Assembly (NCBI GenBank): GCA_036555585.1
Contig: DATBLE010000044.1
Coordinates: 8,579-72,578, forward strand
Length of the DNA: 64,000 nt
Reading direction: 5' to 3'
Source: DATBLE01 sp036555585
GTDB taxonomy: Bacteria > Actinomycetota > Thermoleophilia > Gaiellales > Gaiellaceae
A program made the position numbers and the translations under genes. Within the stretch, counting starts at the first letter, position 1, and each line of letters begins with the position of its first letter. The notes under the pieces were generated by a model. It ran no database searches and had not been told where the DNA came from. It saw nothing but the letters and a program-made list of their open reading frames with translations. Shown here piece by piece: positions 25,405-34,008 of the stretch.

Positions 25405-26600
25405 TGCCCGCGTTCGAGGCCCCGCGGGGCACGCACGACATCCTTCCGTCCGAGCAGCCGGCCTGGCGGCTCGTCAGGCAGGAGTTCGAGCGGCTCTGCG
25501 AGCTGTACGGCTACCGCAGGGTCGACACGCCGGTGTTCGAGGACACCGAGCTGTTCGCCCGGACGTCGGGCGTGGGCTCGGACATCGTCTCGAAGGAGAT
25601 GTACACCTTCACCGACCGGGGCGACCGCTCGCTCACGCTCCGCGCGGAGGCGACCGCCCCGATCGTGAGGGCGTACCTCCAGCACGGCCTCCACCGCGAG
25701 CCGCAACCGCAGAAGCTCTACACGATGCAGACGAACTACCGGTACGGCCGCCCGCAGAGAGGCCGCTACCGCGAGTTCTGGGCGCTCGACGTCGAGTCGA
25801 TCGGCTCGGACGACCCCGCCTGCGACGCCGAGGTCATCCACCTGTACGACGCGCTGCTCGGGAGGCTCGGGATCGCCGACTACCGTCTCGAGCTGAACTC
25901 GATCGGCGACGCGGCCTGCCGCCCCGCGTACCTGGAGAAGCTGCGGCCCTGGCTGGCGGAGCACGCCGCCGACCTCGACGAGGCCACCCGGGAGCAGGCC
26001 GAGCGCAACCCGCTGCGCGCCCTCGACAACCTCGCCGCGAAGCCGGCGGCCGTGCAGGAAGCGCTCGGAGCGGCGCCGGCGATCGGCGATTCGCTCTGCG
26101 CCGCCTGCCGGGAGCACTTCGCCGAGGTGCGGCGCTATCTCGACGCGTTCGGAGTCCGCTACGAGCTGGTGCCGACGCTCGTGCGCGGGCTCGACTACTA
26201 CACGCGCACGACCTGGGAGTTCGTCGGCCCGGAGGCCGGCTCGCAGAGCGTGCTCTCGGGCGGCGGCCGCTACGACGGGCTCGCCGAGGAGCTGGGCGGG
26301 GCGCACACGCCCGGCGTGGGCTTCGGCGCGGGGGTCGAGCGCCTCCTGACGGCGATCGAGCACGCGGGCACCGAGGTCGGGGAGGACGAGGGCATCGACG
26401 TGTTCTTCGTGTGCGCCGACGGCGCCGACCGCGCGGCGGTGCTCGCGAAGCTGATGGAGCTGCGCAAGGCCGGCGTCCGCGCAGACGCCGACTTCGCCGG
26501 CCGGTCGGTCAGGGGCCAGCACACGCAGGCCGGCCGGCTCGGCGCGAAGCAGGTGGTCGTCGTGGACGTCGAGACCGACCTCACCGGGGTGGGCGGGTGA
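25404..26600 (+). CDS. hisS: Histidyl-tRNA synthetase
   Basis: A 398-residue class II synthetase that charges tRNA-His. Visible motifs are APRGTHDILP at the N-terminus, motif 2 TLRAEATAPIVRAYL, the histidine-specific LVRGLDYYTRTTWEF, GGGRYDGL, and motif 3 GFGAGVERLL, followed by the anticodon-binding domain. The GTG start overlaps the MBL stop by one base and gives the expected N-terminus. It is followed by aspS with a GTGA overlap, the order also found in Bacillus. Confidence 0.96.
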   Translation: MPAFEAPRGTHDILPSEQPAWRLVRQEFERLCELYGYRRVDTPVFEDTELFARTSGVGSDIVSKEMYTFTDRGDRSLTLRAEATAPIVRAYLQHGLHREPQPQKLYTMQTNYRYGRPQRGRYREFWALDVESIGSDDPACDAEVIHLYDALLGRLGIADYRLELNSIGDAACRPAYLEKLRPWLAEHAADLDEATREQAERNPLRALDNLAAKPAAVQEALGAAPAIGDSLCAACREHFAEVRRYLDAFGVRYELVPTLVRGLDYYTRTTWEFVGPEAGSQSVLSGGGRYDGLAEELGGAHTPGVGFGAGVERLLTAIEHAGTEVGEDEGIDVFFVCADGADRAAVLAKLMELRKAGVRADADFAGRSVRGQHTQAGRLGAKQVVVVDVETDLTGVGG

Positions 26601-28351
26601 AGTGGCGCGACCTGCTCTGCGGCGAGGTGAGGCCCGTGCACGTGGGGCGGACGCTGACCCTTGCGGGCTGGGTCGACACCCGGCGCGACCACGGCGGCCT
26701 CGTCTTCGTCGACCTCCGGGACCAGGCCGGCATCTGCCAGCTGGTGATCAACCCGGAGCACGCTCCCGCGGCGCACGCCGTCGCGCACGAGGTCCGCAAC
26801 GAGTTCGTACTCCGCGCGACCGGCGAGGTCGCAGCCCGCGCGCCCGGGGCGGTCAACGCCGACCTGCCGACCGGGGAGGTCGAGCTGCAGGTCGGGACGC
26901 TCGAGGTCGTCTCCCGCTGCCCGCCGCTGCCGTTCCAGCTCGACGAGGAGAACGTCGACGAGACCCTTCGTTTCCGCTACCGCTGGCTCGACCTGCGCCG
27001 CCCCCGGCTCCAGCGCAACATCCGGCTCCGCGGCCAGATGGTCGGGATCATCCGGCGGGTGATGGAGGCGGCCGGGTTCCTCGACATCCAGACCCCGCTC
27101 CTGTTCAAGCCGACGCCCGAAGGGGCCAGGGACTTCATCGTCCCGAGCCGGCTGCAGCAGGGACGCTTCTACGCGTTGCCGCAGTCGCCGCAGATCCTGA
27201 AGCAGCTGCTGATCATCGCGGGCTTCGACCGCTACTACCAGATCGCGATCTGCTTCCGGGACGAGGACCTGCGTGCCGATCGCGTCCAGGAGATCACCCA
27301 GCTCGACGTCGAGATGGCCTTCCCCGACCTCGAGCTGATCTTCGAGCTGATGGAGACGATGTGCACCGAGATCTGGCGCGACTGCATCGGGGTCGAGCTG
27401 AAGCCGCCGTTCCGGCGGCTGACCTACGCGGAGGCGATGGCGCGCTACGGGACGGACAAGCCCGACCTGCGCTTCGGGCTCGAGATCGAGGACGCGACCG
27501 GGCCGACGCGCAACTCGGGCTTCAAGGTCTTCGCGGACGCGCCGTGCGTGCGGTACCTCCGCGTGCCGAAGGAGCTCTCGCGGGCAGAGCTTGCCGCGCT
27601 CGAGGAACGGGCGAAGGAGTGGGGAGCAAAGGGGCTCGCCTACGTCGTTCGCGGAGCCGACGGCGAGACCCGCTCGCCGATCGCGAAGTTCCTCTCCGAG
27701 GAGGAGCTTGCCGCCTTCCGCGGCGAGCCGGGTACGACGGTGCTGTTCGGAGCAGGGGAGCCGGCGGAGGTTGCGCGCGTGCTCGGCGCGCTGCGCAGTC
27801 ACCTCGGCGAGTCGCTCGGCCTCGTCGACGAGGACGCGGACGAGTTCGTCTGGGTGGTCGACTTCCCCATGTTCGAGTGGTCGGAGGACGAGGGCCGATG
27901 GGGTGCCGTCCACCATCCGTTCACCCGTCCGACCCCGGAGTGGGAGGAGACGTTCGACTCCGATCCCGGCAACGCTCTCGCCCTGGCGTACGACCTGGTC
28001 GCGAACGGAAACGAGATCGGCGGCGGCTCGTTCCGGATCCACGAGTCGGATCTGCAGGCCCGCGTCTTCGACGTTCTCTCGCTCACCCCGGAGGAGCAAC
28101 GCGTGAAGTTCGGCTTCCTCCTCGACGCGCTCGGGATGGGTGCGCCGCCGCACGGCGGCATCGCGTTCGGCATCGACCGGATGGTGATGGTGCTCGCCCG
28201 CGAGCCGAATCTCCGCGACACGATTGCCTTCCCCAAGAACCAGGCCGGGATCGACCCGATGAGCGGCGCTCCGTCGGACGTTCCGCGCGCGCAGCTGGAC
28301 GAGCTCGGCATCGAGGTCGTCACTCCCGAGGAACCGGGCGAGGCCATCTAG
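26597..28351 (+). CDS. aspS: Aspartyl-tRNA synthetase
   Basis: A 584-residue class II synthetase with an N-terminal OB-fold anticodon domain (TRRDHGGLVFVDLRD), the catalytic core (EGARDFIVPSRL, PQSPQILKQLL, FRDEDLRADR), a GAD insertion domain and motif 3 GIAFGIDRMVM. The motif 2 region reads RADRVQEITQLD where most bacterial enzymes have RADRQPEFTQLD, a mild oddity. The GTG start overlaps hisS by 4 bases. Its stop TAG doubles as the start of the next gene's -10 box. Confidence 0.96.
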   Translation: MKWRDLLCGEVRPVHVGRTLTLAGWVDTRRDHGGLVFVDLRDQAGICQLVINPEHAPAAHAVAHEVRNEFVLRATGEVAARAPGAVNADLPTGEVELQVGTLEVVSRCPPLPFQLDEENVDETLRFRYRWLDLRRPRLQRNIRLRGQMVGIIRRVMEAAGFLDIQTPLLFKPTPEGARDFIVPSRLQQGRFYALPQSPQILKQLLIIAGFDRYYQIAICFRDEDLRADRVQEITQLDVEMAFPDLELIFELMETMCTEIWRDCIGVELKPPFRRLTYAEAMARYGTDKPDLRFGLEIEDATGPTRNSGFKVFADAPCVRYLRVPKELSRAELAALEERAKEWGAKGLAYVVRGADGETRSPIAKFLSEEELAAFRGEPGTTVLFGAGEPAEVARVLGALRSHLGESLGLVDEDADEFVWVVDFPMFEWSEDEGRWGAVHHPFTRPTPEWEETFDSDPGNALALAYDLVANGNEIGGGSFRIHESDLQARVFDVLSLTPEEQRVKFGFLLDALGMGAPPHGGIAFGIDRMVMVLAREPNLRDTIAFPKNQAGIDPMSGAPSDVPRAQLDELGIEVVTPEEPGEAI

Positions 28352-28354
28352 ACT
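28349..28354 (+). promoter_or_regulatory. -10 box made from the aspS stop codon
   Basis: TAGACT, whose TAG is the aspS stop, ends 6 bases before the ATG of the next gene. Confidence 0.5.
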
Positions 28355-28360
28355 CGTCGC

Positions 28361-28705
28361 ATGGCGGGGTTCGCGCCGAGATTCGCGCTCGAGGCCGGCT
28401 TTCTGATCCTGCTCGGCGCGGGTGCGGGCTACGCCGACCTCAGGCCGGCCGCGATCGTCGCGATCCTCGGCGGCGGCTGGATCCTCGTCTCGCTCGTCGA
28501 GCTCGCCGTCTGGCGCGCCCAGGCGCGGCCGCCCGTTGCCGGCTACGCGCCGGAGCCCGCGCTCGACGAGGGCGCCCCGGCCCCTGCGGAGGACGGCCGC
28601 GAGTACCCGCTTCGCCCGGACGCGGGCGACGCGCCGTCCGAGGAGGTGGAGGCGTACACACGCGTCATCGGCGGGGAACCCGACGACGCCTCGGCCGCGG
28701 AGTGA
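28361..28705 (+). CDS. Small membrane protein with acidic tail
   Basis: A 114-residue protein I do not recognise. Two hydrophobic segments (about residues 8-24 and 29-51) are followed by a Pro/Ala/Asp/Glu-rich soluble tail. It overlaps the next gene by GTGA and so is made with the DPBB protein. An envelope role is likely from the two membrane segments and the partner, but not shown. Confidence 0.75.
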   Translation: MAGFAPRFALEAGFLILLGAGAGYADLRPAAIVAILGGGWILVSLVELAVWRAQARPPVAGYAPEPALDEGAPAPAEDGREYPLRPDAGDAPSEEVEAYTRVIGGEPDDASAAE

Positions 28706-29133
28706 GCCCCGTCCTGGCGCAGCGTCTGCTGGCCGTGCTCGCCGCCGGGCTGCTCGCGGCGGTGGTCGGGCTTGCGGTCGCCTCGCGCGACGCGCAGGTC
28801 GCCGTCGCCCGGTCGGCGCTGCCCCGGCCGGCCGTGTCCAGCCTGAGCGGCTGGTATCCGGCGGTCGCCGGCGTGCGGGCGCGCCCCCTGGCGGGTCGCG
28901 TGTCGGGGTGCGGCACGCTGCTCAGGCCAAAGACCCTCGGAGTCGACCATCCGGTGCTCCCCTGCGGAGCGAAGATCTTCGTCGACTTCGGCGGCAAGAC
29001 GGCGCTGACCAGCGTGGTCGATCGCGGGCCGTTCACGCCGCGCCTCGACTTCGAGCTGACACCGGCGCTCGCCGACCTGCTCGGGCTCGAGGGGCGGCAG
29101 CCGATCAGGTGGAGCTTCGCCCGCGCAAGGTAG
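28702..29133 (+). CDS. Exported RlpA-like double-psi beta-barrel protein
   Basis: A 143-residue protein with an N-terminal membrane anchor or signal (about residues 8-28) and a C-terminal barrel. The DRGPF motif followed by RLDFELTPALADLLGL is typical of RlpA/3D-type barrels that bind or cut peptidoglycan, although the glycan-cutting Asp/Glu pair is not certain here. Two cysteines (SGCGTLL and LPCGAK) could form a disulfide outside the cell. The GTG start overlaps the upstream gene. It probably acts on or binds the cell wall. Confidence 0.75.
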   Translation: MSPVLAQRLLAVLAAGLLAAVVGLAVASRDAQVAVARSALPRPAVSSLSGWYPAVAGVRARPLAGRVSGCGTLLRPKTLGVDHPVLPCGAKIFVDFGGKTALTSVVDRGPFTPRLDFELTPALADLLGLEGRQPIRWSFARAR

Positions 29134-29147
29134 CCGCATGCCGTCGC

Positions 29148-29153
29148 TAGAGT
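29148..29153 (+). promoter_or_regulatory. -10 box of the 6S RNA
   Basis: TAGAGT, followed by 6 bases and then the first base of the RNA's closing helix, the same spacing that sets leaderless starts elsewhere in the window. Confidence 0.55.
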
Positions 29154-29159
29154 GGGCGG

Positions 29160-29324
29160 GTGCCCGACCCTGTTCGTGGCTCCGCACACCAATGTAGAAC
29201 CAACAGCCAAAGCGAGGGAGCCCGAGTCGGGCCCGGCGAGTCGGGAGACGAGCCGGCCCGCACGGCACCCACCTGGTTCGTCCAGGTTCGCTACGGGGCG
29301 GAGACATCGGCAGGGTCGGGGCAC
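29160..29324 (+). ncRNA. ssrS: 6S RNA (RNA polymerase regulator) candidate
   Basis: A 165-nt segment folds into a 6S-like rod. GTGCCCGACCCTG (29160-29172) pairs with CAGGGTCGGGGCAC (29311-29324) with one bulged G. After an internal loop CTCCGC (29180-29185) pairs with GCGGAG (29298-29303). A large open region follows, and its 3' side carries the hairpin ACCTGG-TTCGT-CCAGGT (29271-29287), as in the E. coli central bubble. The top arm is CGGGCCCGGC/GCCGGCCCG (29228-29260). 6S RNA binds the housekeeping RNA polymerase through this bubble. It lies between hisS-aspS and mnmA, close to the place of 6S-1 (bsrA) after aspS in Bacillus. A 93-codon open frame over the same DNA is not a gene. Confidence 0.72.
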
Positions 29325-29365
29325 GCTCCTCGTCGCCGGCCGCCCAGGCCGTCCGTTTCGGGCCG

Positions 29366-29392
29366 GCGCGCGGACGCCTCGCGGGCGCTTTT
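29366..29392 (+). terminator. Possible intrinsic terminator after 6S RNA
   Basis: GCGCGCG pairs with CGC-GG-GCGC (two-base bulge) around a 7-base loop and is followed by TTTT. From here to the mnmA -10 box (about 170 bases) I see no gene or other structure. Confidence 0.4.
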
Positions 29393-29560
29393 CCAGAATC
29401 GTCACGCTCGGGTCTCGATTCGGTCACCGTTTCCTCGGTAGGCTCGCCAGCAGGGGTGAGGGGCAACTCCCCCACCCCGGGCGGGGGCTGGCAGACGGCT
29501 GGCGGACCGGACGGCGGCACGGCGACCGTGCGGGAGCGGCGGCGGGCAGGCGGCGTGTGC

Positions 29561-29566
29561 GATTCT
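29561..29566 (+). promoter_or_regulatory. -10 box of mnmA
   Basis: GATTCT, 6 bases before the ATG; weaker than the TAnnnT boxes but at the same distance. Confidence 0.35.
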
Positions 29567-29572
29567 GGGTCG

Positions 29573-30823
29573 ATGACCGAGATCGCAGGCGACTCGTCGC
29601 GCGACGGCTGCTGGGCCCTCGTGCGGCTCAAGCTGGACGGCGAGCGGATCGTCGACGCCGACGCCGACGGGCTGGGCGCCGACCTGCGCGGGTTGAGCCT
29701 GCTCGAGGCGGCGTCGGTCGGGGGCGAGACCCTGGCGGTCGACGCGCTGGCCAACGCGATCGGCCCGGTGTTCCGCGCGCGCCCGGCGCCGGCCCGCGTC
29801 GCGGTCGCGATGAGCGGCGGCGTCGACTCCGCCGTTGCCCTCCTTCGAGCGGGGAGCGATGCCATCGGCGTCACGTTGCGCCTCTGGACGGATCCCCGGG
29901 GCTCCGGGTCGGAGCGCGTCTGCTGCTCGCCCGCGGCGGTGATCGCCGCGCGAGAGACCTGTCACTCGCTCGGCCTACCGCACGTGACGGTCGATTTGCG
30001 GGACGGGTTTCGCCGGGCGGTGGTCGAGCCCTTCGTCCGCGGCTACGCAGCAGGCTGGACCCCGAACCCCTGCATGCGCTGCAACGGCAGCTTCCGGTTC
30101 GCAGAGTTGCTCGCCTTCGCCCGCCGGGCCGGCGCTCGCACGCTGGCAACGGGCCACTACGCTCGGATCGTCGAGCACCGCGGGCGGCGGCTCGTCGCCC
30201 GCGGGGCCGACGAGCGAAAGGACCAGTCGTACATGCTGGCGAGCGTCGATCCGGCCGCGCTCGAGCGTGTCTGGTTCCCGCTCGGAGGCCGGCGGAAGGA
30301 CGAGGTCCGGGCCGAGGCTGCCGGCGCGGGGCTGGCGGCGGCCGGCCGCGCGGAGAGCCAGGAAGCGTGCTTCCTCGCCGGCGACGACTACCGGACCTTC
30401 CTCGAGCGGCGCGGGCTGAAGCCCACGACCGGGCCGATCGTCGACCTCACGGGGGCGCAGGTCGGCACGCACGCCGGCCACTGGCGGTACACGCCCGGCC
30501 AGCGCCGCGGCCTCGCCGTCTCTGCGGGAGGCCCGCTGTACGCGATCGAGACCGACGCCGCCACGAACACGGTCGTCGTCGGCCCGCGCTCGGCGCTCGC
30601 CCGGGCGACGCTCACCGCCGTTGGACGCCTGTACGCACCCGTCGAGCACGCGACCGTGAAGATCCGCTATCGGGCTGCCGCGGTGCCGACCAGGGTCGCG
30701 CCGGCTCGTCGCGGCTTCACGCTCGAGCTGGACGAGCCGGTCTACGGAGCCGCTCCGGGCCAGACCGCCGTTCTGTACGAAGACGACGTGGTGGTCGGGG
30801 CAGGGACGCTGACGGCGTCCTAA
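29573..30823 (+). CDS. mnmA: tRNA-specific 2-thiouridylase MnmA with an N-terminal extension
   Basis: A 416-residue enzyme that thiolates U34 of tRNAs for Glu, Gln and Lys. The PP-loop is SGGVDS at 81-86. Catalytic cysteines are Cys170 in TPNPCMRCN and Cys266 in ESQEACF; Cys167 makes this a CxxC-type enzyme. Normal MnmA begins almost at the PP-loop, so the first 75 residues are extra. They read like a short NifU/IscU-type fold (LKLDGERIVDADADG) without its cysteines. The C-terminal beta-barrel is present. A later start would remove the extension but also the link to the -10 box. Confidence 0.9.
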   Translation: MTEIAGDSSRDGCWALVRLKLDGERIVDADADGLGADLRGLSLLEAASVGGETLAVDALANAIGPVFRARPAPARVAVAMSGGVDSAVALLRAGSDAIGVTLRLWTDPRGSGSERVCCSPAAVIAARETCHSLGLPHVTVDLRDGFRRAVVEPFVRGYAAGWTPNPCMRCNGSFRFAELLAFARRAGARTLATGHYARIVEHRGRRLVARGADERKDQSYMLASVDPAALERVWFPLGGRRKDEVRAEAAGAGLAAAGRAESQEACFLAGDDYRTFLERRGLKPTTGPIVDLTGAQVGTHAGHWRYTPGQRRGLAVSAGGPLYAIETDAATNTVVVGPRSALARATLTAVGRLYAPVEHATVKIRYRAAAVPTRVAPARRGFTLELDEPVYGAAPGQTAVLYEDDVVVGAGTLTAS

Positions 30824-30826
30824 GAT
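30821..30826 (+). promoter_or_regulatory. -10 box made from the mnmA stop codon
   Basis: TAAGAT, whose TAA is the mnmA stop, ends 6 bases before the ATG of the next gene. Confidence 0.5.
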
Positions 30827-30832
30827 CCGGCG

Positions 30833-31291
30833 ATGCTCGCGTCCGTCGACTGGGGCGACGTCGCCTACGGAGCGCTCGCGTTCTTCCTCGTCGTCGCGGG
30901 GCTCGCGATCGCGTACGGCGCTTTCCGGCTCGGCGGAGCCCTCGGGCGGGCGTCGTCGCTGATCGAGGGCACCGAGACCGAGCTGCTGCCGGTGATCTCG
31001 AAGCTCGGCGGAACGCTCGACCGCGTCAACACCCAGCTCGACAAGGTGGACGTGATGACGGACAGCGCGGTCGACGCGGTGTCGACCGTTGACGTCGGCG
31101 TGCGCCGCGTCACCGGGGCGGTGACCAGGCCGATCCAGGCGCTTGCCGGCCTCTTCACCGGCGCCCGGCATGCGTCGTCCGCGGCTCGCTCGGGCGCGAG
31201 CTGGCGCGACGCAGTCCGAACGGGCCGGGCCGAGGCGGCGCGGCGCGAGCAGGATCTCGCGGAGGAGCTCGGCCGAGACGACACGTCCTGA
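30833..31291 (+). CDS. DUF948-like membrane-anchored coiled-coil protein
   Basis: A 152-residue protein with one N-terminal membrane helix (about residues 8-30) and a long helical region with heptad spacing (VISKLGGTLDRVNTQLDKVD). This is the pattern of DUF948/YtxG-type general stress proteins. The C-terminal 40 residues are charged. It lies between mnmA and alaS, as small proteins do in the Bacillus version of this cluster. Its function is not known. Confidence 0.75.
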   Translation: MLASVDWGDVAYGALAFFLVVAGLAIAYGAFRLGGALGRASSLIEGTETELLPVISKLGGTLDRVNTQLDKVDVMTDSAVDAVSTVDVGVRRVTGAVTRPIQALAGLFTGARHASSAARSGASWRDAVRTGRAEAARREQDLAEELGRDDTS

Positions 31292-31356
31292 ATCGCCTAC
31301 GTGCCGGATCAGCCACATCCGATTCGGCCAGCGGCTCCTTCGGCCTTCGTCGGCGT

Positions 31357-31427
31357 CCCCGGCCTCCTCCCCGCGGCGATCGTAGCCCGCGGCCCGGTGA
31401 CGTGTCCGCGCCGCGTCCGTGCCGAGG
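31357..31427. repeat. Copy of a dispersed intergenic repeat
   Basis: The head CCCCGGCCTCCTCCCC then GCGGCGATCGTAGC matches heads at 50234 and 57146. The tail (CGTGTCCGCG...GTCCGTGCCG) resembles the tails at 57185 and 11125. It fills most of the gap before alaS. Confidence 0.55.
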
Positions 31428-31470
31428 CGGCGCCTTCTCTTCCACAGGTGGGAGGCGCAGCTGCCCTCCC

Positions 31471-31476
31471 TAGAAT
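31471..31476 (+). promoter_or_regulatory. -10 box of the alaS superoperon
   Basis: TAGAAT, 6 bases before the GTG of alaS. Confidence 0.55.
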
Positions 31477-31482
31477 CACAGC

Positions 31483-34008
31483 GTGCAGACGACCGCCGAG
31501 CTACGGGAAGGCTTCCTCTCCTTCTTCGAGGAGAAGGGCCATCTGCGCTGCCCCTCGGCGTCCCTGGTCCCACGCGCCGACGACCACTCGACGCTCCTGA
31601 CGAGCGCCGGCATGCAGCCGCAGATGCCCTACTTCCTCGGCCGGGAGGCGCCGCCGGCGCCGCTGACGACCACCTGCCAGAAGGTCTTCCGCACTCCCGA
31701 CATCGACGAGGTGGGGCTCGACACGTACCACCTGACCTTCTTCGAGATGCTCGGCAACTTCTCGTTCGGCCGGTACTTCAAGGAAGGGGCGATCGCGTTC
31801 GCGACCGAGTTCGTCCGCGAGCGGCTCGGGCTCGACTGGGGCCGTATCTGGGTGAGCGTCCACGCGGGCGACCCGGAGCTCGAGCTGGGGCCCGACCAGG
31901 AGGCGATCGACCTCTGGGAGCAGATCGGGCTTCCGCCCGAGCGGATCGTGCCGCTGCCCTCGTCCGAGAACTTCTGGTCGGTGGGCGGACCGGGCCCGTG
32001 CGGCCCCGATTCCGAGCTGTACTACGACTGGGGCGAGGAGACCGGCTGCGCCGAGGGGTGCCTGCCCGGCTGCTCGAAGTGCGAGCGCTTCCTCGAGTTC
32101 TGGAACCTCGTCTTCATGTCGTACGAGCTCCATCCCGACAGGACCCTGACCCCCCTGCCGAGGCAGAACATCGACACGGGCATGGGCCTCGAGCGCACGG
32201 CCCGCATCGTCCAGAACGTGCCCTCGGTGTACGACACCGACGGCTACCAGGCGATCATGCGCTGGATCGCCGACGCGTCCGGAGTCGCCTACGGGGACTC
32301 GGTCGACGCGACCAAGGCGCATCGCGTGCTCGCCGACCACGGGCGCGGGATGACCTTCCTGACCGGCGAGGGGATCACCCCCTCGAACGAGGGGCGCGGG
32401 TACGTCCTGCGCCGCATCGTCAGGCGTGCGATCCAGCACGGGCTGCGGATCGGGATGGAGGCGCCGTTCGTCGGCGAGCTCGCACGGACGGTGATCGGGC
32501 AGATGGGCGATGCGTACCCGGAGCTGGTCGAGCATCGCGACCAGATCGGCCGGATCCTGACGGCGGAGGAGGAGCGGTTCGCGGAGACGCTCGAGCGCGG
32601 GATGAAGCTGTTCGAGGAGGCGGCTGCCGGCGGCGCGATCTCCGGCACCGATGCGTTCACGCTCCAGGCGACCTACGGCTTCCCGATCGAGCTGACCGTC
32701 GAGCTCGCCCGCGAGCGCGACATCGCCGTCGACGAGGACGCGTACGCGCAGGAGATGAACCGTCATCGCGAGATCTCGCGCGCCGGGGCGGGGAAGGGCG
32801 AGCTCCAGCGGGCCGCCGAGTTCGCCCGCGGCGCGGGCTTCGAGACCGACTTCGTCGGCTGGGAGAAGACGGAGGTGCTCACCCAGATCGGAGCGCTCGA
32901 GGAGCTCGGCGGGGGCCTGTTCCTGGCGAAGCTCCGCGAGTCGCCGTTCTACCCGGAGGGCGGGGGGCAGGTCAGCGACGCCGGGGAGATCCGCGGGGAG
33001 GACGGCTCCTGCGCGACGCTGCTGGCCGCCTACCGGATCGACGACGACCAGGCCCTGCTCTTCGAGGGAGAGGGCTTCTCGGCCGGCGACCGGGTGCAGG
33101 CGATCGTCCCCTGGAACGTCCGCTTCCCGACGATGGCGAACCACACGGCGACCCACCTGCTCCACGAGGCCCTGCGCGAGGTCCTGGGCGACCACGTGCA
33201 CCAGGCCGGCTCCGCCGTCCGTCCCGACAAGCTGCGCTTCGACTTCAGCCACCCGCAGGCGTTGACCCCGGAGGAGCGCGAGGCGGTGGAGCGGCGGGTG
33301 AACGAGGCGGTCTTCACCAACCATCCGGTGCGCACGTTCGTCGTTCCGATCGAGGAAGCGCGCAACCTCGGAGCGACGATGCTGTTCGGCGAGAAGTACG
33401 GCGACGAGGTGCGCGTCGTCGAGGTCGATGGCGTCTCGCGGGAGCTGTGCGGCGGCACGCACGTGCGGACGACGGCCGAGATCGGCCCCTTCGTCATCCT
33501 GTCCGAGAGCTCGGTGGGCTCCGGCGCGCGCCGGATCGAGGCGGTCACCACGGGCGAGGCGTTCGCGCTCCTCCGGGCCCGCGCTGACGAGGCCGAGGAG
33601 CTCCGGAGCGAGCTGGCCCGCTCCCGCAAGCAGGCGAAGAAGCCGGCCGAGCGGGGCGAGGCGGACTTCGCGATCACCTCGCGCGACGGCGACGTCCTCG
33701 TGGTCGAGGCCAAAGGCGTCACCGGCGGCGACCTGCGCGACCTGACCGACCGCATCCGCCAGCAGGAGAGCGCCTCGGCCGTGCTCGCGGGCTCGACCGA
33801 CGACGGGCGGGCGTTCCTGGTCTTCAACCTCGACCAGTCGCTCGCCGACCGCGGCATCGACGCGGTCGCGCTCGTGCGCGACGCCGCCAAGCACATCGAG
33901 GGCGGCGGCGGCGGGCGGCCGACCCTGGCCGAGGCGGGCGGGAAGAAGCCGGAGGCGCTCGGTGACGCCCTCGATGCGGCAAAGGACGCTCTGCTGGCTC
34001 TGCTTTGA
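31483..34008 (+). CDS. alaS: Alanyl-tRNA synthetase
   Basis: An 841-residue class II synthetase that charges and proofreads tRNA-Ala. The N-terminal core begins ELREGFLSFFEEKGHL and includes FFEMLGNFSFG and TGMGLERTA. The editing domain has HTATHLLHEALREVLG and the zinc site ELCGGTHV. A C-terminal coiled region and oligomerisation domain follow. The GTG start is set by the TAGAAT box 6 bases upstream. It overlaps ruvX by 4 bases (TTGA), starting a long run of coupled genes. Confidence 0.97.
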   Translation: MQTTAELREGFLSFFEEKGHLRCPSASLVPRADDHSTLLTSAGMQPQMPYFLGREAPPAPLTTTCQKVFRTPDIDEVGLDTYHLTFFEMLGNFSFGRYFKEGAIAFATEFVRERLGLDWGRIWVSVHAGDPELELGPDQEAIDLWEQIGLPPERIVPLPSSENFWSVGGPGPCGPDSELYYDWGEETGCAEGCLPGCSKCERFLEFWNLVFMSYELHPDRTLTPLPRQNIDTGMGLERTARIVQNVPSVYDTDGYQAIMRWIADASGVAYGDSVDATKAHRVLADHGRGMTFLTGEGITPSNEGRGYVLRRIVRRAIQHGLRIGMEAPFVGELARTVIGQMGDAYPELVEHRDQIGRILTAEEERFAETLERGMKLFEEAAAGGAISGTDAFTLQATYGFPIELTVELARERDIAVDEDAYAQEMNRHREISRAGAGKGELQRAAEFARGAGFETDFVGWEKTEVLTQIGALEELGGGLFLAKLRESPFYPEGGGQVSDAGEIRGEDGSCATLLAAYRIDDDQALLFEGEGFSAGDRVQAIVPWNVRFPTMANHTATHLLHEALREVLGDHVHQAGSAVRPDKLRFDFSHPQALTPEEREAVERRVNEAVFTNHPVRTFVVPIEEARNLGATMLFGEKYGDEVRVVEVDGVSRELCGGTHVRTTAEIGPFVILSESSVGSGARRIEAVTTGEAFALLRARADEAEELRSELARSRKQAKKPAERGEADFAITSRDGDVLVVEAKGVTGGDLRDLTDRIRQQESASAVLAGSTDDGRAFLVFNLDQSLADRGIDAVALVRDAAKHIEGGGGGRPTLAEAGGKKPEALGDALDAAKDALLALL

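Noticed and set aside
29160..29441. A 93-codon open frame starting with GTG right after a TAGAGT box
   Set aside because: Its protein has no hydrophobic core or known pattern, and the DNA folds into a 6S-like RNA whose helix begins at the same base.
31501..33894. A 797-codon open frame antisense to alaS
   Set aside because: Composition is shadow-like and alaS fits every family motif.
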